From contig NZ_JAJUJJ010000001.1 in the NCBI RefSeq assembly GCF_029265375.1, positions 62,001 to 126,000 on the forward strand: a stretch of 64,000 bases of DNA. Direction: 5' to 3'. This stretch comes from Nesterenkonia sp. (lineage in GTDB: Bacteria > Actinomycetota > Actinomycetes > Actinomycetales > Micrococcaceae). The notes beneath the pieces are model-generated. The model saw only the letters and a list, made by a program, of their open reading frames with translations. It was not told the DNA's origin and searched no databases. Within the stretch, counting starts at the first letter, position 1; each line of letters opens with the position of its first letter. Of this stretch, positions 54,096 through 62,234 are shown piece by piece. Made by a program: the position numbers and the translations under genes.

Positions 54096-54497
54096 CTAGG
54101 GGCGTTCCGCGTCCGGCTCGGCATCGGCTGCCGGGTCGGCAGCGGTTCCGAAGCGGGCCTGGGCTGCGGCCGTGCGGGCGCGCTGCTGGGCCTCGGAGAT
54201 TCCGGCCGGGCTGATCCGGCTGTGCTGAACCTCGTGGGGGAACTCCGGCTCCTCGCCGGAACGCTCGGCCTGCACCTGATCGTGGTACTTCATCCGGCGC
54301 ATCCGCTTGACCATATCGCGCACCACCAGGATGGCCAGGCCCACCATCAGCGCGGTGAACAGGAAGCCAGCGATCCCTGGGGTTATATCGGCCTCGGTGA
54401 GCCCGGGACGCAGGTCCGGGGCCTCACCGCCGCCACCGCCGCCGCCTGGCCACCAGTTGGTCAGCGCGGGGGTCATAGCCGGGATCGAAGTGTGCAC
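54096..54497 (-). CDS. Small single-pass membrane protein (Rv1083-like position)
   Basis: 133 aa from GTG 54497, supported by TAGAAT exactly 6 nt upstream. A Gly-rich external N-terminus, one membrane helix (~42-62, GIAGFLFTALMVGLAILVV), then a basic patch (RDMVKRMRRMKYHD) and an acidic, Ala-rich cytoplasmic tail. It occupies the place of Rv1083 between mca and the DUF255 gene in the conserved block. No function is known. It ends 9 bp from the AAC(3) gene. Confidence 0.78.
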   Translation of the reverse strand: MHTSIPAMTPALTNWWPGGGGGGGEAPDLRPGLTEADITPGIAGFLFTALMVGLAILVVRDMVKRMRRMKYHDQVQAERSGEEPEFPHEVQHSRISPAGISEAQQRARTAAAQARFGTAADPAADAEPDAERP

Positions 54498-54503
54498 ACC
54501 CCT

Positions 54504-54509
54504 ATTCTA
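54504..54509 (-). promoter_or_regulatory. -10 element of the Rv1083-like gene (leaderless)
   Basis: TAGAAT, then 6 nt, then GTG 54497. Confidence 0.5.
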
Positions 54510-54587
54510 CGCCCTGTGGAGGCACCGGCCTATCGCACGCGGGGTCGATTCCCGAGGACTCGACCGTGAGGCATCGCGCCGCAGGGT

Positions 54588-55601
54588 TCAGGACTGCTCA
54601 CGCAGTCCGGCGAAGAGGTCGTACTCCGGCAGCTCGGTCTCCACTGCAGATTCCACCAGCACGAAGTCGTCATAGGGCCACACCTCGCGCAGAAAGTCGT
54701 TGGGAGTGGCGAAGAAGAAGCCCTCCGGATCCACCTGGGTGCGGTGGGCCCGCAGCGCGGCGTCGCGCTTCTCCAGATAGTCCCCCACCGGGACCTTGGT
54801 GGTGACCTCGTGGGTGGTCAGCCAGTCGGGCCGGTCGCCCTTCTCATAGCGCAGCAGCCGCTCTTCGTAGGGGGACTCGATGCCGGCTTCCACCAGGGCC
54901 TCGTGCAGCGCGCGCAGCCGGCCAGGATTGAAGGCGCGGTCGTAGTAGAGCTTCTGCGGGGCCCACGGCTGGCCGCAGTCGGGATAGCGCTGCGGGTCTC
55001 CGGCGGCGTGGTAGGCCTCCACAGAGATCCGGTGGCTCATGATGTGGTCCGGGTGCGGATAGCCGCCGGATTCGTCGTAGCAGGTGATCACATGCGGCCG
55101 GAACCGGCGGATGAGCCGCACCAGCGGAGCGGCGGCCTGCTCAAGCGGCAGCGCCGCGAAGCACCCGAAGGGCAGCGGCGGCGTCGGGTCGCCCTCCGGC
55201 AGCCCAGAATCGGTGAAGCCGAGCCAGACGTGCTGCACCCCCAAGGCTTCAGCGGCCCGGCGCATCTCTTCGCGCCGCACGCCGGGCAGGTCCCGGTGGC
55301 ACTGATGGATCTCTGCAGCGGCGGGGTTCAGCAGGTCTCCGAGTTCGCCTCCGGTGGCCGTGGCGACCATCACCTCGGCCCCGGCGTCCGCGTAGGCGGC
55401 CATCATCGCCGCCCCCTTGGAGGATTCATCGTCGGGGTGGGCGTGGACCGCCAGCAGCCTCAGACCGGTGGAGTCCGGCAGGCCCTGCGGCTGCTGGGGC
55501 GCCCGGCTCTGCAGCTCATCGGCAGCGGTCTCCGCCCGCGGGTCCCCGCTGGGCACTGAGCCGACCGTCGCAGATCCGTCAAAGAGGGTGGTGTCAGACA
55601 T
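54588..55601 (-). CDS. mca: Mycothiol S-conjugate amidase
   Basis: 337 aa from ATG 55601. Zinc motif HAHPDDESSKGA (His-x-x-Asp-Asp) and GGYPHPDHIMSHRIS give the ligands; TATGGELGDLLNPA and AFNPGRLRALHEALVE are the Mca-type features that separate it from MshB. It cleaves mycothiol-toxin conjugates to mercapturic acids for export, a hallmark of actinobacteria. An extra ~45-residue N-terminal stretch precedes the core. Counterpart of Rv1082, divergent from DUF4307 exactly as there. The promoter is a TATTCT overlapping the divergent gene's -10. Confidence 0.95.
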   Translation of the reverse strand: MSDTTLFDGSATVGSVPSGDPRAETAADELQSRAPQQPQGLPDSTGLRLLAVHAHPDDESSKGAAMMAAYADAGAEVMVATATGGELGDLLNPAAAEIHQCHRDLPGVRREEMRRAAEALGVQHVWLGFTDSGLPEGDPTPPLPFGCFAALPLEQAAAPLVRLIRRFRPHVITCYDESGGYPHPDHIMSHRISVEAYHAAGDPQRYPDCGQPWAPQKLYYDRAFNPGRLRALHEALVEAGIESPYEERLLRYEKGDRPDWLTTHEVTTKVPVGDYLEKRDAALRAHRTQVDPEGFFFATPNDFLREVWPYDDFVLVESAVETELPEYDLFAGLREQS

Positions 55602-55608
55602 GAACACC

Positions 55609-55615
55609 TAGAATA
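55609..55615. promoter_or_regulatory. Overlapping divergent -10 elements of mca and DUF4307
   Basis: The 7 bp TAGAATA contains TAGAAT for the plus strand (55609-55614, 8 nt before ATG 55623) and TATTCT for the minus strand (55615-55610, 8 nt before ATG 55601). Only 21 bp separate the two start codons, so both mRNAs must be nearly leaderless and the promoters share one footprint. Confidence 0.55.
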
Positions 55616-55622
55616 GTCGGTG

Positions 55623-56063
55623 ATGGCCTCACCCGATTCCCCCACCTCGACTGAGCGCGACTCGCCGCTGGCTCAGCGCTACGGGACCCCGCGTCGCCGC
55701 CTCTCACCGGCTGGGCAGAAGTGGGCCGTCATTGCCGCGCTGGGAGCAGCGCTGGCCGCCGCCGTGTGGTTCACCATAAGCTTGGGCGTCGGCCAGGTGG
55801 AGTACAAGGACGTCGGCTACACCATCGAGTCCGATACCCGCGCCTCAGTGGACTATGAGGTGACCAAAGACTTCGACGCCACCGTGCAGTGCATGCTGCA
55901 CGTGCTGGATGATTCCTACGCGATCGTCGGGGCCCGGATCGTCACCATCGGTCCGCATGAAGGCTCCACCGCCGACGAACGCAGCCAGTACTTCCGGAGC
56001 GAGCTGCGCACCGAGCACCGCGGGGTTACCGGGATCGTCGACTCCTGCTGGGAACTGGACTGA
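55623..56063 (+). CDS. DUF4307 family membrane-anchored protein
   Basis: 146 aa from ATG 55623; the ATG one codon earlier in frame is less well placed relative to the -10. SPLAQRYGTPRRRLS is the family N-terminal motif. One membrane helix follows (~36-56, WAVIAALGAALAAAVWFTIS), then a beta-rich extracytoplasmic domain (DVGYTIESDTRASVDYEVTK, ATVQCMLHVLDDSYAIVGAR). Two Cys residues could pair. Counterpart of Rv1081c; function unknown but always beside mca and greA. Confidence 0.9.
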   Translation: MASPDSPTSTERDSPLAQRYGTPRRRLSPAGQKWAVIAALGAALAAAVWFTISLGVGQVEYKDVGYTIESDTRASVDYEVTKDFDATVQCMLHVLDDSYAIVGARIVTIGPHEGSTADERSQYFRSELRTEHRGVTGIVDSCWELD

Positions 56064-56172
56064 GCGGCTGACCCGCGGCACAGGGATGAGACCCTGTTCA
56101 CAGTGGGCATAACCCGCCGGAATCGTTGAGTTTCCCGCCGAGAACGCACTAGCATGTTGCCACACGCAACGA

Positions 56173-56199
56173 ACCCCGCCAGGGACTCCCCGGCGGGGT
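56173..56199 (+). terminator. Terminator or attenuator upstream of greA
   Basis: ACCCCGCC-a-GGG-act-CCC-c-GGCGGGGT followed by CTCTGTTT. This is the only hairpin in the window with a recognisable T-rich tail. It lies 110 bp after DUF4307 and 91 bp before greA. Confidence 0.75.
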
Positions 56200-56209
56200 C
56201 TCTGTTTAC

Positions 56210-56265
56210 GGCCGGCCCACTCGGCACTATTGGGGCTGCTAGCCCCTGACGCCCCGTGGCCGGCC
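56210..56265 (+). promoter_or_regulatory. Structured greA leader
   Basis: An outer inverted repeat GGCCGGCC (56210-56217) / GGCCGGCC (56258-56265) encloses a perfect hairpin GGGGCT-GCT-AGCCCC (56232-56246), ending 25 bp before the greA start. With the terminator just upstream, the whole leader could regulate greA read-through. Confidence 0.5.
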
Positions 56266-56290
56266 TGAGCACTTTGAAGGAGAAGACATC

Positions 56291-56794
56291 GTGTCAACGA
56301 ACACCACCGACGTCGACGAGAACGCCCAGTGGCTGAGCCAAGAGGCCTATGACCGCCTCTCGGCCGAGTTGGAGCATCTCAAGGGGCCCGGCCGCCAGGA
56401 GATCGTTGACCGTATTGCCGCCGCCCGCGACGAGGGCGATCTGAAGGAGAACGGCGGCTACCACGCGGCCAAGGAGGAGCAGGGCAAGGCCGAGGCCCGC
56501 ATCGCCTACCTGTCCAATCTGCTGGAGAACGCGCAGGTCGGCGAGGCGCCGAAGGGCGACGGCACCGTTCGTCCCGGCATGCTGGTGCGCGCCGTGGTCG
56601 CCGGCCGGGAGATGGAGTTCCTCTTCGGCAACCGTGAGATCGCCGGGGACACGGACCTTTCGGTCTACTCCGACGCCTCCCCCATGGGCGAAGCGATCAG
56701 CGGCGCCGCAGAGGGCGACAAGGTCAGCTACAAGGCCCCCAACGGCAGCGATATTGAGGTGGAGATCCTCTCCGCCGAGCCCTACACCGGCTGA
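56291..56794 (+). CDS. greA: Transcription elongation factor GreA
   Basis: 167 aa from GTG 56291 with AAGGAG 8 nt upstream. It rescues backtracked RNA polymerase by stimulating transcript cleavage. The N-terminal coiled coil has LSAELEHLKGPGRQEIVDRI and ARDEGDLKENGGYHAAKEEQ with the acidic tip residues (Asp, Glu) needed for cleavage. The C-terminal domain carries SDASPMGEAISGAAEGD and VEILSAEP. Counterpart of Rv1080c. Its leader contains a terminator and two nested hairpins. Confidence 0.96.
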   Translation: MSTNTTDVDENAQWLSQEAYDRLSAELEHLKGPGRQEIVDRIAAARDEGDLKENGGYHAAKEEQGKAEARIAYLSNLLENAQVGEAPKGDGTVRPGMLVRAVVAGREMEFLFGNREIAGDTDLSVYSDASPMGEAISGAAEGDKVSYKAPNGSDIEVEILSAEPYTG

Positions 56795-56813
56795 AGCTCA
56801 GCTGGTGACGGAA

Positions 56814-56868
56814 GGAGGCCGGCCCCAGCGGTGAGCAGATGCGCTGCTGGGCGCAGCCTTCGGCCTCC
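56814..56868. terminator. Branched terminator between convergent greA and ilvA
   Basis: GGAGGCCG (56814-56821) pairs perfectly with CGGCCTCC (56861-56868). Inside, CCAGC pairs with GCTGG, giving a Y-shaped structure. Confidence 0.6.
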
Positions 56869-56933
56869 GGCGGTGATGCGCCGCGGCACAGCTGGCTTGC
56901 GAGGGCCCGTCCGGGCCCGCTCGTGCAGGGGCG

Positions 56934-58208
56934 TCAGTTCATCACCAGCGGCTCGTAGCCCTCACCGCGCAGCGAGTTCAGCACCAGCGAGGAGTGCTCC
57001 TGGCCCTTGGTCTCCATATTGATCACGATGGAGACATCCCCCATGGACAGCTGCCCGCCGATGCGGGAATGATCCACGCCGATGACGTTGGCGTCGGTGT
57101 CGGCGATGATCCGGGAGATGATCGCCAGCTCCCCGGGACGGTCCTTGAGCATGAGTTTGACGGTCAGGAACCGGTCAGCAGCAGAGAGGCCGTGCTGGAT
57201 GACCCGAAGCATCAGCATCGGGTCGATATTGCCCCCGGAGAGCACCGCCACAATATTGTTGGCCTCGACGTTGAGCTCATCCAGCTTGCCCTCCATCAGC
57301 GCGGCGACGCCGACTGCACCGGCGGGCTCCACCACCAGCTTGGAGCGCTCCATGAGGAAGATCAGCGCCTTGGCGATGGCGTCCTCGCTGACGGTGACGA
57401 CCTCGTCGACCAGCTCTTTGATGATCTCGAAGGGGATCTCCCCGGGCCGGCCCACTGCGATCCCATCGGCGATGGTGCGCACCCCCTGCAGCGGCACCAG
57501 CGCGTCGGCTGCCAGCGAGGGCGGGTAGGCGGCGGCATTCTCCGCCTGCACACCGATCAGCGTGATGTCGCGGCCTCGCCGCGCCGCCTCCTGCTTCAGG
57601 GCCACAGCGGAGCCGGCGAGCAGGCCTCCCCCGCCGATGCCCATGATGACCGTGTCCACCTCCGGCTGCTGATCTAGAATCTCCAGGCCGAGGGTCCCCT
57701 GGCCGGCGACGACATCAGTGTTGTTGAACGGGTGGATGAACACCGCCCCGGACTCCTCGGAGAAGCGCTGTGCCTCGGCGAGCGCCTCATCCACATTGGA
57801 TCCGTGCAGCACCACTTCGGCGCCGTGGTCCCGGGTGGCGGCCAGCTTCGGCAGCGCCACCCCGCGCGGCATGTAGATGGTCGCCCGAATCCCCAGCTTC
57901 TTCGCCGCAAGCGCCACCCCCTGGGCGTGGTTGCCTGCTGATGCTGCCACCACGCCGCGGGCCTTCTCCTCATCCGAGAGCCGGGCCATGCGCACGTAGG
58001 CGCCGCGGACTTTGAAGGATCCGGCGCGCTGCAGGTTCTCTGCCTTCAGGTGCACCGTGGCGTTGAGCATGCGTCCCAGGGCGCGCGAGTGCTCCATCGG
58101 GGTGTCGACGATGACGCCGGAGAGCAGGTCGCGGGCAGCTCGGACGTCAGAGAGCTGGACGCTGAGGTCCTTGCCGGGGAGCTCCTGCTGCTGGACGGTC
58201 TCGGTCAT
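56934..58208 (-). CDS. ilvA: Threonine ammonia-lyase with ACT domain
   Basis: 424 aa. It deaminates L-threonine to 2-oxobutyrate. PLP lysine in AGSFKVRGAY, Ser-rich SAGNHAQGVALAA, Gly loop MGIGGGGLLAGSA. The C-terminal ~75 residues are a single ACT domain (LSAADRFLTVKLMLKDRPGELAIISRII), the form common in actinobacterial IlvA. Whether it serves isoleucine synthesis or threonine breakdown is not fixed by the sequence. Its ATG overlaps the AI-2E gene stop by 4 bp (ATGA). Confidence 0.95.
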   Translation of the reverse strand: MTETVQQQELPGKDLSVQLSDVRAARDLLSGVIVDTPMEHSRALGRMLNATVHLKAENLQRAGSFKVRGAYVRMARLSDEEKARGVVAASAGNHAQGVALAAKKLGIRATIYMPRGVALPKLAATRDHGAEVVLHGSNVDEALAEAQRFSEESGAVFIHPFNNTDVVAGQGTLGLEILDQQPEVDTVIMGIGGGGLLAGSAVALKQEAARRGRDITLIGVQAENAAAYPPSLAADALVPLQGVRTIADGIAVGRPGEIPFEIIKELVDEVVTVSEDAIAKALIFLMERSKLVVEPAGAVGVAALMEGKLDELNVEANNIVAVLSGGNIDPMLMLRVIQHGLSAADRFLTVKLMLKDRPGELAIISRIIADTDANVIGVDHSRIGGQLSMGDVSIVINMETKGQEHSSLVLNSLRGEGYEPLVMN

Positions 58209-59713
58209 GAATCGGGGTCCTTCGTCGTCTTCGGTCCACTGGCCGGATCGTCGCCGTCGTGGACTTCCCCGCCCGGGGTGTCCGCAGCCTCGGCCTCCGG
58301 GCGCGCAGAGGGCTTCGGCCCGTCGTCGTCCTGGTAGCGGCGCAGAAACCGCGAGCGTTCCGGGTCCAGGCCGGGGATGGTCTCGAACAGCCTCTGCTTG
58401 ATGGTATCCAGGCTGGCGCGATCCTCGGCCTCCACCTTCTCACGGTGGGCGGCACGCATCAGCGCCTCCTCCTTCACCGCGCGCTCCATGGCCAGTGCCT
58501 CGTCGTCTCCGCGCCACTCCTCCTTCACCAGGTATTGGGTAGCCCGGTTGATGAAGGCCAGCACCGGCACGGCGAACAGGGCACCGGGGATGCCCATCAG
58601 CGTAGTGCCCGCCGTGACTGCCAGCACCACTGCCAGCGGGTGCAGCCTCACGGCCTTGCCCATAATGACCGGCTGCAGCACATTGGACTCAATCTGCTGG
58701 ACCAGGATCACCACGCCCAGCATCATCAGGGCAGTGAAGAAGTCATGCGCGACCCAGGCCAGCAGCACGGCGACGGCGCCGGTGACCACCGCACCGACCA
58801 CAGGGACGAAGCCGCCGAAGAAGACCAGCACGGCGATGGGCAGCGGCAGCGGGACGTTGAGGATCACCGCACCGATGAAGATGCCGAGGGCGTCGACGAA
58901 GGCCACGAAGACCTGGACCCGCATATAGGTGCCCACAGCGGTCCAGCCGCGCCGGCCGGCGCCGTGGATGGCCGGACGGTGCTTCGAGGGCACGAAGACC
59001 ACCAGAAAGTCCCAGATGCGGCGGCCGTCGGCGAGGAAGAAAATGAGGGTGAACAGCACCAGCACGGCGCCTACGGTGATATTGGTGGCCGCAGATCCGA
59101 AGCCGACCGCCGAGGACATGATGGTGTCCTGGTTCTGCTGGATCCAGCCGACGAATTCCTCGATGGCCTGGTTGAACTGGTCCGGAGAGACTTCCAGACC
59201 GAATCCCTGCGCGGTGCGGTCGGCCCAGTCGATGAGGTCGTAGATGCCGGACATGACCTGGTCGGTCATCTCGGTGAAGCCCTGGATGATCTGCTGGCCG
59301 ACGAGCATCAGCAGGCCCACCACGACGCCGAGGAAGAGCAGGATCGCTGAGACCGCTGCCAGGATGCGGGGGAACTTCAGCCTCCGGAAGGCAGTGTGCA
59401 GCGGCTTCAGCAGGGTGGAGAGCAGCCCTGCGACCATCAGGGCGAACAGGATCAGCAGGACGTGGCTGAGCAGCCAGATGGCCACTCCGGCTGCGACCAG
59501 AATCATGATCGCTCGCCAGGACCAGGCGGCGGCGATCCGCACGCCCCAGGGGATGTCGTCCTGGATGCGCTGCTCCTCGGCCAGCCGGGGCGAGGCGAAC
59601 TGCCCGGGGGGCTGGTCCCCGACCGCGGCAGGCTCAGCCTCCGGATGGGCGACTGCGTAGGTGGTCTCGGAGGACTGAGAGGGCCTGTCCTCAGGTGTCT
59701 GACCAGTGCTCAT
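58205..59713 (-). CDS. AI-2E family transporter
   Basis: 502 aa from ATG 59713; the 23-residue upstream extension is rejected. About eight membrane helices with the family signature near the C-terminal half: FVPVVGAVVTGAVAVLLAW and QQIESNVLQPVIMGKAVRLHP. ~65 residues of acidic N-terminus and ~100 residues of charged C-terminal tail flank the core. Members export AI-2 or act as Na+/H+-type exporters; no specific substrate can be given. Coupled to ilvA by a 4-bp overlap. Confidence 0.9.
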   Translation of the reverse strand: MSTGQTPEDRPSQSSETTYAVAHPEAEPAAVGDQPPGQFASPRLAEEQRIQDDIPWGVRIAAAWSWRAIMILVAAGVAIWLLSHVLLILFALMVAGLLSTLLKPLHTAFRRLKFPRILAAVSAILLFLGVVVGLLMLVGQQIIQGFTEMTDQVMSGIYDLIDWADRTAQGFGLEVSPDQFNQAIEEFVGWIQQNQDTIMSSAVGFGSAATNITVGAVLVLFTLIFFLADGRRIWDFLVVFVPSKHRPAIHGAGRRGWTAVGTYMRVQVFVAFVDALGIFIGAVILNVPLPLPIAVLVFFGGFVPVVGAVVTGAVAVLLAWVAHDFFTALMMLGVVILVQQIESNVLQPVIMGKAVRLHPLAVVLAVTAGTTLMGIPGALFAVPVLAFINRATQYLVKEEWRGDDEALAMERAVKEEALMRAAHREKVEAEDRASLDTIKQRLFETIPGLDPERSRFLRRYQDDDGPKPSARPEAEAADTPGGEVHDGDDPASGPKTTKDPDS

Positions 59714-59802
59714 GGCCTCTATCCTGCCACGGAGGCCCTGATGGTTCCTGAGGCTCGGGGTGAAGGTGTCTCTGCGCGGCACCAGTCCGCAGGCGCATAC
59801 GA

Positions 59803-59851
59803 CGACGGCGGACCCGCCGTCGCATCCGCAGATGCGTCAGGCGGGCCCGCC
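59803..59851 (-). terminator. Palindrome cluster downstream of the BI-1 gene
   Basis: CGACGGCGG-AC-CCGCCGTCG (59803-59822) followed by the perfect palindrome GGCGGGCCCGCC (59840-59851), ending 19 bp from the BI-1 gene end on the minus strand. Confidence 0.65.
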
Positions 59852-59870
59852 GCAGCAGAGCAGGTGTGGC

Positions 59871-60776
59871 CTATTCGGCCATGGAGCGCAGGATCACGAT
59901 AACCCGCAGGATCTCGATGTAGAGCCAGACCAGCGAGACGGTCAGGCCGAATGCCGCGGCCCAGCCGTACTTCTGCGCCACTCCGGCTTCCACGCCCTCC
60001 TGAATATTGGTGAAGTCCAGCACCAGGGAGTAGGTGGCCAGCAGGATGGCGAAGGCGCCGATGGCTACGCCGAGCCAGCCTGCCCGCATGCCGAACATTC
60101 CGATGTCGGTGAACATCACCAGGCCGAAGTTGATCAGGCTGAATACCAGGTAGGCGATCAGCGCTGTGAAGAACATCTTGTTCAGCTTCGGGGTGGCGCG
60201 CACCTTGCCGGACTTGAACAGCGCCAGCACGGTGCCGAAGACCACCAGGGTGGCCGTCACCGCCTGGAACGCGACCCCTGGGTAGGCCATCTCCAGGATC
60301 CAGGTGAACGCTCCGAGGAAGAAGCCCTGGGTGGCGGAGTAGGCCAGGATCAGTGCCGGGTTGGGCTCGCGCCGGAAGGCGTTGACCAGTCCCAGGACCA
60401 GTCCGCCGAGCACGGCCACCAGCGCCAGTGTCATCACCAGCGACGGCATCATGGTGGCCAGGGTGACGGCAGCGCCAGCACCGATCAGCAGCACCGCAAA
60501 GCTGGTGACGGTCTTGCGGATGACGTCGTCGTAGGTCATCGGGGCGCCCTCAGCCCCGGCGGCCTCGGGCAGGTTGTACTGCTGCTGGAGCTGCTCCGCG
60601 CTGGGGGCCGGCACTCCGTACTGCTGGGCGTAGGTCTGCTCCTGCCGCGGCATCTCGCGCACAGTGCCGGCACCAGAGTTCATGTAGAAGCGGCGGCGCT
60701 TGTCCGCGTTGAACTGATCAGGCATAGCTCCGGACCGGAATACCGGGTTGCTCGAGCTGCCGAAGTTGCTGGCCAT
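59871..60776 (-). CDS. Bax inhibitor-1/YccA-family membrane protein
   Basis: 301 aa from ATG 60776 (GGAG 12 nt upstream); the longer frame is rejected. A ~90-residue soluble N-terminus (MASNFGSSSNPVF, EQTYAQQYGVPAPSAEQLQQQ) precedes seven membrane helices. The family signature is in ATQGFFLGAFTWILEMAYPGVAFQAV, and DFTNIQEGVEAGVAQKYGW lies before the last helix. Members act as pH-sensitive calcium leak channels in other bacteria. A TAGACT -10 candidate lies further upstream near 60833. Confidence 0.92.
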   Translation of the reverse strand: MASNFGSSSNPVFRSGAMPDQFNADKRRRFYMNSGAGTVREMPRQEQTYAQQYGVPAPSAEQLQQQYNLPEAAGAEGAPMTYDDVIRKTVTSFAVLLIGAGAAVTLATMMPSLVMTLALVAVLGGLVLGLVNAFRREPNPALILAYSATQGFFLGAFTWILEMAYPGVAFQAVTATLVVFGTVLALFKSGKVRATPKLNKMFFTALIAYLVFSLINFGLVMFTDIGMFGMRAGWLGVAIGAFAILLATYSLVLDFTNIQEGVEAGVAQKYGWAAAFGLTVSLVWLYIEILRVIVILRSMAE

Positions 60777-60936
60777 AGTGGTTCCGCTCTCCTTTGTGGG
60801 TTCGTCATCACGGCGAATCCGTTGGTCTGTACAGTCTAACGGCTCGGACACCCCCGTGATTCCCGTCATAGTGCCGATGGCGGCGTGTGTGACTTTTTGT
60901 GGAGAGTCTCCAGTCTCCGTAGCTGGCCACCACCCG

Positions 60937-60942
60937 TAGGCT
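60937..60942 (+). promoter_or_regulatory. -10 element of bioY (leaderless)
   Basis: TAGGCT, then 7 nt, then the bioY ATG. I see no clear BioQ or BirA operator in the 173-bp gap upstream. Confidence 0.45.
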
Positions 60943-60949
60943 CAGCACT

Positions 60950-61576
60950 ATGGGCACCCACCAGTCTCCTGCTCCCGCCACCGAATCTGCCTCTGGGCGT
61001 CCCGCCGCAGCGGCCCCGGCCGTCCGCAGCATCTCGGAGATGGCGGTCTTCGCGGCGCTGGTCGCCGTGCTGGGGCAGGTGGCGGCAATTCCGCTGGGGC
61101 CGGTGCCGATCACCCTGCAGACCATGGGGGTCATGCTGGCTGGGGCGGTGCTGGGACCGTGGCGTGGAGCAGGGTCGATGCTGCTGCTGAATGTGCTCAC
61201 CGCCGCGGGGCTTCCGCTGATGGCGCAGGGCTCCGGCGGCCTGGGAGTGTTCGCGGGCCCGACGGCGGGCTTTGCGCTGGGCTTCGTCCCCGGGGCGCTG
61301 GCGGTGGGCCTGATCGTGCAGCACCGCTGGCCCCTGCGTGGGTGGCGCACCGCCGCCGGAGTCCTGGTGGGAGGCATCGGGGTGATCTATGCCTGCGGCA
61401 TCCCCGTGATGGCCTGGCAGCTGGGTCTGAGCCTTCCTGAGGCCGCTGCGGCCAATGCGCTCTTCCTCCCCGGTGATGCGTTGAAGGCCACCTTCGCCGT
61501 GCTAGTGACCCATTCGCTTGCCCGGGCATACCCTGCCGCGTTCCGCGGGGTCAGCCGCCGGAGGGCGACATTGTGA
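60950..61576 (+). CDS. bioY: Biotin transporter substrate-binding subunit BioY
   Basis: 208 aa with six membrane helices. BioY features: EMAVFAALVAVLGQVAAIPLGPVPITLQTMGVMLAGAVLGP, GSGGLGVFAGPTAGFALGFVPGA and the final FLPGDALKATFAVLV. It is the S-component that binds biotin for an energy-coupling factor (ECF) importer, and some BioY work without ECF modules. Its stop overlaps the bioN start (GTGA). The usual middle gene, bioM (ATPase), is missing. Confidence 0.95.
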   Translation: MGTHQSPAPATESASGRPAAAAPAVRSISEMAVFAALVAVLGQVAAIPLGPVPITLQTMGVMLAGAVLGPWRGAGSMLLLNVLTAAGLPLMAQGSGGLGVFAGPTAGFALGFVPGALAVGLIVQHRWPLRGWRTAAGVLVGGIGVIYACGIPVMAWQLGLSLPEAAAANALFLPGDALKATFAVLVTHSLARAYPAAFRGVSRRRATL

Positions 61577-62202
61577 TTCCGATCTACCGGCCGGGGAGCT
61601 CGGCGCTGCACAGAATGCCGGCGGGGGCAAAGGTGGCAGTGCTTCTGGCGGCAGGGATCGCAGTGGCTCTGTGGCGGGACAGCCCCTGGGTGGCTGTCGC
61701 CGCCTGGGCGCTGGCAGCGGTGGGGTACGTGCTAGCCTTCGGGGCTCGGGCCGGTGCCGCCCAGCTGGCGGTGCGGATGTGGAGGCTGAAGTGGCTGGTT
61801 CTGCTGATTGCGGTACCGCAGCTGCTCTTCCTCACTGCCGGAGAGGCGGCCATCACCACTGCCCGCATCCTGGCCGTGGTGATCCTGGCTGGCCTGTTCA
61901 CCCTCACCACGCGGGTCAGCGATGTGATGGAGCTGGTGCTGCGGCTGGTCCGGCCGGCAGAGCGGCTGGGGCTGGGACGGTGGGGATTCACTGCCGAGCG
62001 TGCAGCCCTGGCGATGTCGCTGACCATGCGGTCGGTGCCGGTGATATTCGGGTTCTATCAGGAGATACGGCGGGCACGGCAGGCGCGCGGGGCTCGCACC
62101 GGCCCGGCTGCCGCAGCGGCAATGACCACTCCCCTGCTGGTGATGACCCTGCAGCACGCAGAGGAGACCGGCGAAGCCCTGGCGGCCCGCGGCGTGCGCT
62201 GA
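61573..62202 (+). CDS. bioN: ECF transporter transmembrane subunit BioN (EcfT)
   Basis: 209 aa from GTG 61573. The family core is SSALHRMPAGAKVAVLLAAG at the N-terminus, four to five helices, and the Ala-Arg-Gly coupling motifs: IRRARQARGARTG and, at the end, EALAARGVR, which dock on the ATPases. In most actinobacteria the order is bioY-bioM-bioN; here bioM is absent and the operon ends, converging on a tRNA. It must use an ATPase encoded elsewhere or be a remnant; the docking motifs look intact. Confidence 0.92.
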   Translation: MIPIYRPGSSALHRMPAGAKVAVLLAAGIAVALWRDSPWVAVAAWALAAVGYVLAFGARAGAAQLAVRMWRLKWLVLLIAVPQLLFLTAGEAAITTARILAVVILAGLFTLTTRVSDVMELVLRLVRPAERLGLGRWGFTAERAALAMSLTMRSVPVIFGFYQEIRRARQARGARTGPAAAAAMTTPLLVMTLQHAEETGEALAARGVR

Positions 62203-62234
62203 GCAGGTCTGGGCCGCGCTGTGCGCGGCACGGG

